From positions 1 to 24,642 of the IMG/VR virus record IMGVR_UViG_3300011113_000065: a stretch of DNA of 24,642 nt. One strand, 5' to 3'. Positions 13,487-21,058 of the stretch are shown here, piece by piece (within the stretch, counting starts at the first letter, position 1; each line of letters begins with the position of its first letter). The notes below the pieces were generated by a model. It searched no databases. It worked only from the letters and a program-made list of their open reading frames with translations, and was not told where the DNA came from. A program made the position numbers and the translations under genes. Origin of the DNA: a virus.

Positions 13487-13783
13487 ATGACCGACAAACA
13501 ATTCTCGATTGACCTGCAAGCCCTGATTGCCCGCCGGGGGCTATGTGAAACCCGGGCCGCTGGCTTGCTGGGGGTGCCCGTGTACACCCTCAGAAAATGG
13601 ACTGCGGGCCAACGGGCACCCAGTGCCGCCGCCGTCCGATTGCTGGGGGTACTAAGCGCCCTGGAAGCACTCGCCCCCGCCCTGCTCGAAGCGCTGGAAC
13701 CGGCGCCCCTGACCGCGCCGCCCGCGCCCCTGGCGCCGCCGCCCCGGCGCAAAGGGGGCAGGCCGCGCAAAAAGTCTGACTAA
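13487..13783 (+). CDS. Helix-turn-helix DNA-binding regulator with basic tail
   Basis: This 98-residue protein reads FSIDLQALIARRGLCETRAA then GLLGVPVYTLRKWTAGQRAP, a standard Cro/CI-type HTH (about residues 6-45: the A-A-x-L-L-G-V turn and recognition helix V-Y-T-L-R-K-W). A helical part follows (RLLGVLSALEALAPALLEAL), probably for dimerisation, then a Pro/Ala linker and a basic tail KGGRPRKK similar to an AT-hook. The ATG at 13487 was preferred to the TTG at 13475, which lies in the terminator U-tract. It is a candidate repressor for the palindrome array upstream of the operon, but no direct evidence links them. The stop codon is the first TAA of the iteron array. Confidence 0.78.
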   Translation: MTDKQFSIDLQALIARRGLCETRAAGLLGVPVYTLRKWTAGQRAPSAAAVRLLGVLSALEALAPALLEALEPAPLTAPPAPLAPPPRRKGGRPRKKSD

Positions 13784-13891
13784 GGCATCGAACCAGCCGT
13801 CAGGCCGGTTAAGGCTTTGAACCAGACAATGGGCTGACTAAGGCATCGAACCAGCCGTCAAGCCGGTTAAGGCTTTGAACCAGACGATGGG
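13776..13891. repeat. Four 16-bp iterons at exact 29-bp spacing (two 58-bp tandem units)
   Basis: TAAGGC(A/T)T(C/T)GAACCAG occurs at 13781, 13810, 13839 and 13868, each exactly 29 bp from the next. Copies alternate between the ATC and TTT versions, so the block is also a 58-bp tandem repeat (13776-13833 and 13834-13891) with two base differences. It lies between convergent genes, where no promoter is needed. The spacing sequences are not unique in the CRISPR sense, and no good terminator is formed. A binding array for a replication or partition-like protein is plausible. Confidence 0.85.
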
Positions 13892-13900
13892 CCAATTCGA

Positions 13901-16384
13901 TCAGTCCATTGTCTCGGGGTCATATCCCTTGACCAGCTTGCGCTCATACCCTTTGGCCGTGGCGTAGCGGTAGATGTAGTCGGCGTGGCGCTGCTTGGCC
14001 TTGATGACCTTCTCGCGGTGATCCCTGAACATGGTGGCGATGCTCGGGTTGATGGCCCACACCACGTGGTGCTTGGTCATCTTCTCCTCGACCTGCACTA
14101 CCCAGCCAGCCTTCTCCAAGGTGTACATGGCATCCAAGACCATCTGATCCTTCTGCCACTCGGTCTTGCCCTCCAGGCGCCTCCTGGCCGAGCGCTTCAG
14201 ACTCCGCAGATCGACCATCTGAGTCTCGCTGCTCACTTGGATGATGTAGTCGGTCATCCACTGGTCGAACGAGTCATCCAGCACCCCGGCAAGCTCGCCC
14301 AGGGCGTAGCGGAACGCGGGGATCACGTACCCCTTGATCAAAGCCACCACGCGATCCACGATGGCTACATCGACGGATGGGGAGAACGGGTTCTCGATCA
14401 GGTGCATCAGCAAGATCAGGCGCCCCGCTGTGCCCTCCAGCTTGCCGAAGGCGGTCATGTACTCGGATGAGGCATTGAGCAGCCTCTCGTCCTGCTTGGC
14501 ACTCTCGTACCATGCTTGGAACTCACGATAGGCTGTGTACGCTTCATGGGACAACCTGTACGTCTGCGGGGGCAGGGCATAGACAAGGCGCAGGGTGTTC
14601 TCCCATGACTGGGCGCTCGTCATGTATTCGGGCACCGGGTTACCCAGGCGCGTCTTGCTGCCCCGCAGGATCGCTGGTATAAACCTTTGCAACAGGCCAT
14701 CCGCTGCGAGAGAGGCTAAGTTTTGCTTGAAAACTTGGGGCTGGATGTTCCCGTAGATCGAAACGGCTAAGTTGTCGCAGTGGATCGCGCCAGCACCCAC
14801 GCGGTCCATCTCGTAACGCTCTGCCTCGTAGCTGACCACCCACGCTGACCGATCCTCGCCGCTGGTCTTGTCAGTCAACTTGCGAATCCATGAGTTCATC
14901 TCGTCGAGGTAGCACAGCAGGCCACGGGGACGGTCAGCAGCCGAGCGCACCAGCTTCTGACTGGTGATGTCTGATACGGTGATCTTCAGCGGCACGGGCT
15001 GCGCTGGCATCTCGGGCACGGCTGGGGGCTGGCCCCCGAGCAGGGCGTCGGGGCTGGCTGAGAAGTCTAAAAACGCCTTCTTGGCGCTGGCATAAGCCGC
15101 CTCCTTGCCCTCCCAGTCGAGCATCTCTTTTTGAAACCGTGGCCGGTCCTCGGCCTCGATGTCCTTGATCGGTGAGAGCATGGGGCGACTGCCCGGTGAC
15201 TTCTTGTCGGCTGGATCGCCCAGGGTCATGAGCCAGAGCACCGGGGGCACCCTGAACCCTGGCATCAGTTCGAGCCTGATCCGAGCGTCAACCACCCCGC
15301 AGACAGCGCTCAACCCAGCGAACAAAGGGACCAAAGGGTCGCAGCCCACGCTTTCGCTGATCTCGTTGGCACGGGTCTGCAAGACCGACGGCCACAGGCT
15401 CATGTCCATCTCGGGCGGCGGTGGCCGCAGCCCCTGCATGACATCGACCGGGGCCATCGGTGGGGTGTCTACCTTACTGAACAGGGCTGCCGCATCAGGC
15501 GTGGGCCGCTGCCACCCGTGCTGCTTGGCGATGTGGAACAGGGTGCCCAGCTTGACCGCTGTGGCCTTGTCGGTCTTAAAACTGAGCCACTGACCCGCGA
15601 TGCCGCGCTCGCCGGGGTACTTGGCTTGGGACTGGGCTGACCACTCGTTCCACAGGCTCAAGGCTGCGTCAAGCTGGTCTGTCTGGGTGCCTGCCCAGTG
15701 CAGGGCCATGCCCACGTTGACCCACTCCTCGCGTGAGCAGTCGGCAGGGATCGCCTCGACAGCCTGCCTGATCTCCTCCCATGACGCATCGACCACGCCG
15801 TCCGTAGTGATGGTGCGCTCCTTGTCCTGCGTGAGCAGGGACCGCCAGATGTCCAGCAGGCTCTGCGGTATCGTAGGCAGGCGCGTCCAGTGGCCCCGAC
15901 CAGCCCAGTGGTAGGGCTGCCGGGTGTCGGGGTGGATGCTCGGGGGCAGAACGTCCTGCACCGTCAACCCGTTGGCCGTGGCGCAGCGTAGCTCGTAGAC
16001 GGTTAGCCCGTCGATGATGACCTTCTTCGAGGGCAGGGACAAGCCGAACGGCATCTGGTAGAGCAGCTTACCGTGCCCAGGCCGACCGCTGTGGATGACC
16101 ACGGCATCGGGGGCGTCGTAGAGTGTCTGAACGTCAATGCCCTGGGCGATGGTGGCGTCCCAGTTGTCGATGTCAAAGGCCATCGTGCCGCTGTACGCAT
16201 GGGCAAGGCCGATACCGTAGGCCGCAGGCAGGTCGGCCTGGGTCTTCAGGGCGTTCTGTTTGAGGTTCCAGCCGGGGGTGCGCGGCCCCTTGGTGCCCGG
16301 TGGGATGGGTACAAGGCTCCAGCCATGTCGGATGTAGGCGTCAACTGATGCGGGGTGTGATTGCACGATGGCTGCACTTGTCAT
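13901..16384 (-). CDS. Primase-polymerase with PriCT and DUF3987 helicase-like region
   Basis: This is a large replication protein (827 residues from the chosen start). Residues 1-185 are an archaeo-eukaryotic primase/polymerase domain: GWSLVPIPPGTKGPRTPGW, the catalytic FDIDNW (D71, D73), HSGRPGHGKLLYQ (99-110) and ANGLTVQDVLPPSIHP. Residues about 200-290 match a PriCT-type domain (WVNVGMALHWAGTQTD; PGERGIAGQWLSFKTDKATA). From about 375 it fits DUF3987 (NEISESVGCDPLVPLFAGLS; LMTLGDPADKKSPGSRPMLS), a helicase-like region whose P-loop is not canonical. The ATG at 16384 starts the conserved part; the frame is open to 16552, including an ATG at 16420 abutting AGGAG. It should lay down primers for the polymerase encoded by the opposite operon. 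It is the only leftward gene between the two rightward blocks. Confidence 0.85.
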   Translation of the reverse strand: MTSAAIVQSHPASVDAYIRHGWSLVPIPPGTKGPRTPGWNLKQNALKTQADLPAAYGIGLAHAYSGTMAFDIDNWDATIAQGIDVQTLYDAPDAVVIHSGRPGHGKLLYQMPFGLSLPSKKVIIDGLTVYELRCATANGLTVQDVLPPSIHPDTRQPYHWAGRGHWTRLPTIPQSLLDIWRSLLTQDKERTITTDGVVDASWEEIRQAVEAIPADCSREEWVNVGMALHWAGTQTDQLDAALSLWNEWSAQSQAKYPGERGIAGQWLSFKTDKATAVKLGTLFHIAKQHGWQRPTPDAAALFSKVDTPPMAPVDVMQGLRPPPPEMDMSLWPSVLQTRANEISESVGCDPLVPLFAGLSAVCGVVDARIRLELMPGFRVPPVLWLMTLGDPADKKSPGSRPMLSPIKDIEAEDRPRFQKEMLDWEGKEAAYASAKKAFLDFSASPDALLGGQPPAVPEMPAQPVPLKITVSDITSQKLVRSAADRPRGLLCYLDEMNSWIRKLTDKTSGEDRSAWVVSYEAERYEMDRVGAGAIHCDNLAVSIYGNIQPQVFKQNLASLAADGLLQRFIPAILRGSKTRLGNPVPEYMTSAQSWENTLRLVYALPPQTYRLSHEAYTAYREFQAWYESAKQDERLLNASSEYMTAFGKLEGTAGRLILLMHLIENPFSPSVDVAIVDRVVALIKGYVIPAFRYALGELAGVLDDSFDQWMTDYIIQVSSETQMVDLRSLKRSARRRLEGKTEWQKDQMVLDAMYTLEKAGWVVQVEEKMTKHHVVWAINPSIATMFRDHREKVIKAKQRHADYIYRYATAKGYERKLVKGYDPETMD

Positions 16385-16438
16385 ACACTGACCCCGTTGG
16401 TGAATGCAGTTGCCAACCATCTCCTGTTGATAGCCTTG

Positions 16439-16471
16439 ACGCCCCGGCTGACCTCCGGGGCGTTTCTTTTT
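16439..16471 (+). terminator. Rho-independent terminator facing right
   Basis: ACGCCCCGG (16439-16447), a 7-nt loop and CCGGGGCGT (16455-16463) form a 9-bp stem followed by TTCTTTTT. In this direction it stops transcription coming from the left, which would be antisense to the primase gene, before it reaches the replication promoter. On the minus strand the same hairpin would sit in the primase 5' leader without a U-tract. Confidence 0.7.
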
Positions 16472-16513
16472 CTGCTCGTCATTGACTGCTCCAAAAATTT
16501 TTCGCTTGACCTG

Positions 16514-16543
16514 TTGCACATCGTACAGCACCTGTGATACGAT
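16514..16543 (+). promoter_or_regulatory. Rightward promoter of the replication operon
   Basis: TTGCAC (16514-16519) and TACGAT (16538-16543) are 18 bp apart, with an extended -10 TGA just before the hexamer. The expected start is near 16550, about 20 nt before the RHH gene, whose GAGGA ribosome site lies at 16559-16563. Confidence 0.6.
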
Positions 16544-16548
16544 TGCAA
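16520..16548 (-). promoter_or_regulatory. Leftward promoter of the primase gene, interlocked with the rightward one
   Basis: On the minus strand TTGCAA (16548-16543) and TACGAT (16525-16520) are 17 bp apart. The leftward -10 lies just inside the rightward -35, and the leftward -35 overlaps the end of the rightward -10. Transcription would begin near 16513 and give a leader of about 130 nt containing a strong hairpin before the primase ATG. Confidence 0.5.
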
Positions 16549-16571
16549 GCATCGAATGAGGAATTTATCCG

Positions 16572-16772
16572 ATGAGCACATCCAAATCTGTGTTTCTGAC
16601 CGTGCGAGTTGCGGCCAGTACACGCACCAAGTTTCACGCCAAGGCCAAGAAGTACGGGCAGCCGTCTACTGTCTTGCGTGAAATCATAGAGGCGTTTCTC
16701 GAAGACCGCCTTTCCATTGTCCCTCCCGTAAACCGTAAGGAAAATCTTTATGTCACTCGAAGCCAAAATTGA
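16572..16772 (+). CDS. Ribbon-helix-helix type DNA-binding protein
   Basis: This 66-residue basic protein reads MSTSKSVFLTVRVAASTRTK, then FHAKAKKYGQPSTVLREIIE and AFLEDRL. A short beta strand (S-V-F-L-T-V-R-V), helix, turn (G-Q-P-S) and second helix is the Arc/CopG plan, in which the paired strands read the DNA. As the first gene behind the interlocked promoters it could be an autoregulator of this operon, a common arrangement; this is inference. GAGGA stands 8 nt before the ATG. The C-terminal 20 residues overlap the next gene. Confidence 0.7.
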   Translation: MSTSKSVFLTVRVAASTRTKFHAKAKKYGQPSTVLREIIEAFLEDRLSIVPPVNRKENLYVTRSQN

Positions 16773-17151
16773 AACCCTGACCGCTGCTGTGGTCGCCCTG
16801 ACTGCCAAGCTGGAAGCTGGAGCAGCGCCAGCCGCCCCCGTGGTGATTGCAGCGCCTGCACCATCGGCACCGCAGACCTTTACCGCACCAGCCCCCGCAG
16901 CCCCGGCTCCCGTGATGCCCGCACCGCCCAGCTTCGTGGCTCCCGCACCCGTGGCCGCCGCTCCTGCTGGCGCACCGTTCAGTGACCCCAAGGGGCTGAT
17001 CGACTACGTGATGACCTCGTACAAGACCCTCGGCCCTCAGAAGGGTGCCCAGATTCAGACTGTGCTGACCAGCATGGGCTACGGCAACATCAACGATGTC
17101 AAGCCTGAGCACTACGGCGCCCTGTTCGCTGGTGTTGAGGCGCTGAAGTGA
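16750..17151 (+). CDS. Ala/Pro-rich linker protein with conserved C-terminal domain
   Basis: This 133-residue protein has three parts: an N-terminal coiled coil (MSLEAKIETLTAAVVALTAK), a long flexible linker of Ala and Pro (residues about 24-75), and a compact C-terminal domain (SDPKGLIDYVMTSYKTLGPQ, then KGAQIQTVLTSMGYGNINDV and HYGALFAGVEAL). The plan suggests a tether: an oligomeric base and a swinging domain. I recall similar C-terminal domains in proteins encoded beside replication genes of other phages but know no function. TAAGGAA precedes the ATG. The stop overlaps the GTG of the nuclease gene. Confidence 0.75.
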   Translation: MSLEAKIETLTAAVVALTAKLEAGAAPAAPVVIAAPAPSAPQTFTAPAPAAPAPVMPAPPSFVAPAPVAAAPAGAPFSDPKGLIDYVMTSYKTLGPQKGAQIQTVLTSMGYGNINDVKPEHYGALFAGVEALK

Positions 17152-18443
17152 GCGACCACGCCAAGCTGTCGCCCTCCAAGCGGCATCGCTGGGCCGTGTG
17201 CCCAGGCTCGATCCGCGAGGAGGCCAAGTACCCCGACGATGGGGGCGGTCCTGCCGCGATTGACGGCACCCACAGTCACACGCTGCTGGAGCACTGCATC
17301 AAGAACGGTCTGTCTGACCCGCTGGATCAGGTCGGTAAGAAGTTTGCGGACCACGAGGGTGAGTTTGTCGTTGACAAGGACCGCGCACATCGGGTCAAGC
17401 TGGCGATCAACTACATCATCGAGCGGTCAGTGGGCGGCATCTTCAAGGTCGTGTCTGAGCAGAAGGTAGACCCTGAGCACCTGCTGGGCCGCAAGGACTT
17501 GAGCGGCACGGTGGACTGCCAGATCATCGGGGATGACTGGATCGAGATCATCGACTACAAGGACGGCATGGGCGTGGTGAGCGCCGAGGGCAACGTGCAG
17601 CTTGAGCAGTACGCCTACGGGGTGCTGGCAGGCTACAAGCTGCCCATCAACGTGCCGTACCCGGTCAGCCGCGTGATCATGACCATCATCCAGCCCAAGC
17701 TGGGACTCAAGGGGATGCCGATCATCACCTCGCATGAGGTGAAAGTCAGTGACTTGTTGAGCAACCTGGGTACAATCGTGATGCAAGCCGCTGCCACTGA
17801 TCAACCAGATGCGCCGCTTGTGCCGGGTGACAGTCAATGTAAATTCTGCAAGGCCAAAGGCTCCTGCGCCGCCCTTGCCAGTAACGTAATGAAGGAGGTA
17901 GGAATCATGTTCCAGCCCGCAGTAATCAACCCGATGGATGTCGCGCAGCAAAGCGCTGACAAAGACCCCACGACGATGGATGACGCCCAGATCAAGCAGA
18001 TCATGGAGGCGGCACCGCTCATGCGTCAACTCCTCGAAGGTGTAGAAGCCGAAGCCCTGCGCCGCTTGCAGGCGGGCCAGTCGATCCCAGGTTTAAAGCT
18101 GGTCAATGGCCGTGGCTCCCGCACCTGGGCGCTGCCCGAGGAGCAGATGGCCGAGAAGCTGGTCAAGATGGGCATCCCCAAGACCGCGATCTACGAAACC
18201 AAACTCGTCACTCCCGCCAAGGCTGAAAAGCTGACCTGGGAGAAGCGCGACGGTACGCAGATGCAACTGTCAGACCGCCAACTCAAGACGATGGAGAAAG
18301 AGTACGTCGTCAAGATGGCTGGCAAGCTGACCGTCGTCCCCGAATCCGATGGCCGTCCGGCTGTCGTAACCAACGCTGCGCCGATGTTCAGCGCAGTCGA
18401 GGCAGCACCCGCTGCCGAAACCCTGCCCCCGTGGCTTTCTTAA
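17148..18443 (+). CDS. DUF2800 RecB-like nuclease with Cys cluster
   Basis: This 431-residue protein starts at a GTG overlapping the previous stop (GTGA). It begins SDHAKLSPSKRHRWAVCPGS, typical of DUF2800. PD-(D/E)XK nuclease residues are visible: H42/H44 in DGTHSHTLLEHC, D123 in LSGTVDCQI, D136 and K138 in EIIDYKDG, and the QLEQYAYG helix (Q151, Y155). Cys18 with C231, C234 and C240 (CKFCKAKGSC) gives the one-plus-three Cys pattern of the 4Fe-4S cluster in AddB and Cas4 nucleases. It likely trims DNA ends for recombination or replication together with the DUF2815 SSB, its usual partner. The C-terminal 180 residues are of unknown role. Confidence 0.85.
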   Translation: MSDHAKLSPSKRHRWAVCPGSIREEAKYPDDGGGPAAIDGTHSHTLLEHCIKNGLSDPLDQVGKKFADHEGEFVVDKDRAHRVKLAINYIIERSVGGIFKVVSEQKVDPEHLLGRKDLSGTVDCQIIGDDWIEIIDYKDGMGVVSAEGNVQLEQYAYGVLAGYKLPINVPYPVSRVIMTIIQPKLGLKGMPIITSHEVKVSDLLSNLGTIVMQAAATDQPDAPLVPGDSQCKFCKAKGSCAALASNVMKEVGIMFQPAVINPMDVAQQSADKDPTTMDDAQIKQIMEAAPLMRQLLEGVEAEALRRLQAGQSIPGLKLVNGRGSRTWALPEEQMAEKLVKMGIPKTAIYETKLVTPAKAEKLTWEKRDGTQMQLSDRQLKTMEKEYVVKMAGKLTVVPESDGRPAVVTNAAPMFSAVEAAPAAETLPPWLS

Positions 18444-18458
18444 ACTGGAGTAACCGTA

Positions 18459-19121
18459 ATGTCCGACATCATTTTTCTGAGTAACGTCCGTCTGTCTTTC
18501 CCGCACCTCGCGGAGCCACAGCGCCAAGTCAACGAGCAGACCGGCAAGGAGCGCATCAGCTACAACTGCGAGTTCATCATGGCTCAAGACCATGCTGGCT
18601 TTCAGCAGTTCATGCAGAAGTACGGCGCCCTGGCCGTCGAGAAGTGGAAGGAACACGCCAACACGGTCATGGGCATGATCCAAGGCGACCGCAAGACCCG
18701 CTGCTACGGTCGTGGCGAGGAGAAGGTCAACAAGAAGACCTTCCAGCCCTACGACGGCTACGCCGGGCATGTGTTCATCACCGCTGGCCGCGACTCGCAG
18801 CCGCAGATGATTCAGGCTGACGGCCAGCCTATCGACCCCGCCAACACGATGGCCTATCAGGCACTGGCTCGCAAGATGTACGGTGGCTGCCGGGTCAACG
18901 CTGCGGTCAAGCCCTGGCTGCAAGACAACAAGCATGGTCGCGGCATCCGCGCCGACCTGATCGCTGTCCAGTTCGCTGGCGACGACAAGCCGTTTGGTGA
19001 GGGCGCAGTCGATGCGTCGAACCTGTTCGGCGCTGTTGCCCAGGCGCCTGCTGGTATGTTCGGTGCTGCCCCTGCCGCAGCGCCAGCCATGCCGCTGCCG
19101 CCTTTCATGATGAGCCAGTAA
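18459..19121 (+). CDS. Single-stranded DNA-binding protein, DUF2815
   Basis: This 220-residue protein starts MSDIIFLSNVRLSFPHLAEP, with YNCEFIMAQDHAGFQQF, YDGYAGHVFITAGRDSQPQM and RKMYGGCRVNAAVKPWLQDN, then AVQFAGDDKPFGEG. This matches DUF2815, related to the T7 gp2.5 type of OB-fold SSB. Unlike many SSBs the last 40 residues are Ala/Pro/Met-rich and not acidic. It would coat single strands during replication and help the nuclease and helicase. GGAGTAACC precedes the ATG. A large hairpin follows the stop. Confidence 0.85.
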   Translation: MSDIIFLSNVRLSFPHLAEPQRQVNEQTGKERISYNCEFIMAQDHAGFQQFMQKYGALAVEKWKEHANTVMGMIQGDRKTRCYGRGEEKVNKKTFQPYDGYAGHVFITAGRDSQPQMIQADGQPIDPANTMAYQALARKMYGGCRVNAAVKPWLQDNKHGRGIRADLIAVQFAGDDKPFGEGAVDASNLFGAVAQAPAGMFGAAPAAAPAMPLPPFMMSQ

Positions 19122-19126
19122 GTTTC

Positions 19127-19203
19127 GGGGTCGGGCCTGCTGACGGGGCACCCGTAACCATCCGGGCAGGGCAACCAAAAGCCCCGTCCTCTCGCCTGAC
19201 CCC
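19127..19203 (+). other. Nested hairpin between SSB and polymerase genes
   Basis: The 101-bp gap can fold into three stacked stems: GGGGTCGGGC (19127-19136) with GCCTGACCCC (19194-19203), one pair being G-U; GACGGGGC (19142-19149) with GCCCCGTC (19181-19188); and CCCG (19151-19154) with CGGG (19163-19166). No U-tract follows, so it is not a normal terminator. It may set the ratio of SSB to polymerase by attenuation, processing or message protection. Confidence 0.6.
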
Positions 19204-19222
19204 ACCCCTTTGAGTAACCGTA

Positions 19223-21058
19223 ATGAGTAACGACTATGTGTACGACATCGAAACCTACCCCAACGTCTTCACGCTGGCGGTGGAGCATTCAGAAGCGCCG
19301 CTACGCTGGGCTTTTGAAATCAGCGACTGGCGCAACGACAGCCGTGAGATCGTCGCGTTTCTCCAGTATCTCAAGGATACGAATGCCCGCATGGTCGGGT
19401 TCAATAACCTGGGGTTCGACTACCCCGTCCTGCATACGCTGATCCGCATGGGCCGCTCAGACGCGCCCACGCTGTACCAGAAGGCGATGGCGATCATCGG
19501 CTCACAAGACGAGGGCGACAGCAAGTGGACACACCAAGTCAACCCGTCTGACCGCTTCGTCGAGCAGATCGACCTGTTCAAGATTCACCACTTCGACAAC
19601 AAGGCCCGCGCCACCAGCCTGAAGGTGCTGGAGTTCAACATGCGATCTGACAACATTGAAGACCTGCCGTTCCCGGTAGGCACCACGCTCACGCAGGAGC
19701 AGATCGAGGTGCTCAAGCGCTACAACGCCCACGATGTCGCACAGACCAAGGCGTTCTTCAAGCACACCTACGACATGCTCAAGTTCCGCGAGGAGTTGAC
19801 GTTCAAGTACGACCGTGACTTCATCAACCACAACGACACCAAAATCGGCAAGGACTACTTCGTCATGAAGCTGGAGGAGGCCGGTGTCTCCTGCTACGAC
19901 TACGGCTCAGGTGGCCGCACCCCCAGGCAGACCAAGCGCCCGACCATCGCACTCAAGGACGCCATCTTGCCTTGGATCGCGTTCGAGCAGCCCGAGTTCA
20001 ACCGGGTGCTGGACTGGCTCAAGGGTCAGGTCATTACCGAAACGAAAGGAGTCTTCAATGATCTCACTGCCACCATTGGCGGTTTCACTTTTGTGTTTGG
20101 CCTTGGTGGCATACATGGTTCAGTGGAGTCGGAGGTCATCGAGTCTGACGATGATTGCGTCATTGTTGATCTTGACGTTACTTCTTACTACCCTAATCTG
20201 GCGATAACGAACGGGTTCTACCCGGCGCACCTGGGCAAGACCTTCGTCACGATCTACAAGCACCTGTTCGAGCAGCGCAAGCAGTACCCCAAGAAGTCGG
20301 CTGAATCGGCCATGTTGAAGCTGGCGCTCAACGGCGTTTACGGTGACAGCAACAACCAGTTCAGCGTGTTCTACGATCCGCTGTTCACCATGAGCATCAC
20401 GCTCAACGGGCAACTGCTGCTGTGCCTGCTGGCCGAGGGGCTGATGCACATCCCCGGTCTGCGCCTGATCCAAATCAACACCGACGGTCTGACCGTGCGG
20501 GTGCCCAGGGCCAATAAGTGGCTGGTAGACATGGCCCGCGCAGCGTGGCAGACCCGCACCGGGCTGAACCTTGAGGAAGCCGTCTACAAGCGCGTCTTCA
20601 TTCGGGATGTCAACAACTACATCGGGCAGTACGAGGACGGTTCCGTCAAGCGCAAGGGCGCCTACGAGTGGAAGGCTGGCTGGCATCAGAACGCTGGCGG
20701 TCTTGTGATCCCCAAGGTGGCCGAGAAGGTGCTGGTCGAGGGTGCGCCGATCAGGCAGACAGTGGAGCAATGGCCTGACATCATGGACTTCATGCTTCGC
20801 GCCAAGGTGCCCAGGTCGAGCTACCTCCAGTGGGGCGAGGCTCGGGTGCAGAACATCACGCGCTACTACATCGCCAAGGGCGGCAAGCCCCTGTTCAAGT
20901 GGATGCCACCGCTCAAGGGCAAGCAGGAATGGCGCAAGATCGGCGTCGAGAGTGGCTGGGGTGTGCAGGTCTGCAACGACATCAAGGACGCCACGGCACC
21001 CGTGGATTTTGAATACTACGTCAGAGAAGTGGAGAAGTTATGTCTGGGTCTAGCCTGA
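19223..21058 (+). CDS. DNA polymerase, family B-like, with proofreading exonuclease
   Basis: This 611-residue enzyme carries all three exonuclease motifs: YDIETYPN (D8, E10), VGFNNLGFDYP (58-68) and RYNAHDVAQTK (Y167, D171). The polymerase motifs follow: A as DLDVTSYYPN (D318 of D-x-x-S-x-Y-P), B as KLALNGVYGD (366-375) and C as QINTDGLTV (D421). Motif C reads NTDG where cellular family B enzymes have DTDS, a variant I associate with some phage polymerases. The region between A and B is short. It should be the replicative polymerase, primed by the leftward primase. The ribosome site is GAGTAACC. The end overlaps the next gene by 19 bp. Confidence 0.88.
   Translation: MSNDYVYDIETYPNVFTLAVEHSEAPLRWAFEISDWRNDSREIVAFLQYLKDTNARMVGFNNLGFDYPVLHTLIRMGRSDAPTLYQKAMAIIGSQDEGDSKWTHQVNPSDRFVEQIDLFKIHHFDNKARATSLKVLEFNMRSDNIEDLPFPVGTTLTQEQIEVLKRYNAHDVAQTKAFFKHTYDMLKFREELTFKYDRDFINHNDTKIGKDYFVMKLEEAGVSCYDYGSGGRTPRQTKRPTIALKDAILPWIAFEQPEFNRVLDWLKGQVITETKGVFNDLTATIGGFTFVFGLGGIHGSVESEVIESDDDCVIVDLDVTSYYPNLAITNGFYPAHLGKTFVTIYKHLFEQRKQYPKKSAESAMLKLALNGVYGDSNNQFSVFYDPLFTMSITLNGQLLLCLLAEGLMHIPGLRLIQINTDGLTVRVPRANKWLVDMARAAWQTRTGLNLEEAVYKRVFIRDVNNYIGQYEDGSVKRKGAYEWKAGWHQNAGGLVIPKVAEKVLVEGAPIRQTVEQWPDIMDFMLRAKVPRSSYLQWGEARVQNITRYYIAKGGKPLFKWMPPLKGKQEWRKIGVESGWGVQVCNDIKDATAPVDFEYYVREVEKLCLGLA

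Noticed and set aside
13781-13883. CRISPR array
   Set aside because: Repeats are only 16 bp, the 13-bp intervals are themselves repeated in alternate units, and there are no cas genes.
13776-13891. Bidirectional terminator between the convergent genes
   Set aside because: The best hairpin (AACCAGCC with GGCCGGTT) has wobble or mismatched pairs, is worse in the second copy and is not followed by a T-run on either strand.
16385-16552. N-terminal extension of the primase to 16552
   Set aside because: The extra 56 residues are basic and low-complexity, cover the terminator hairpin and leftward promoter, and lack a proper ribosome site; the conserved domain begins just after the ATG at 16384.
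18270-19205. A 311-codon minus-strand frame across the nuclease and SSB genes
   Set aside because: It spans the boundary of two well-supported plus-strand genes and has no domain.
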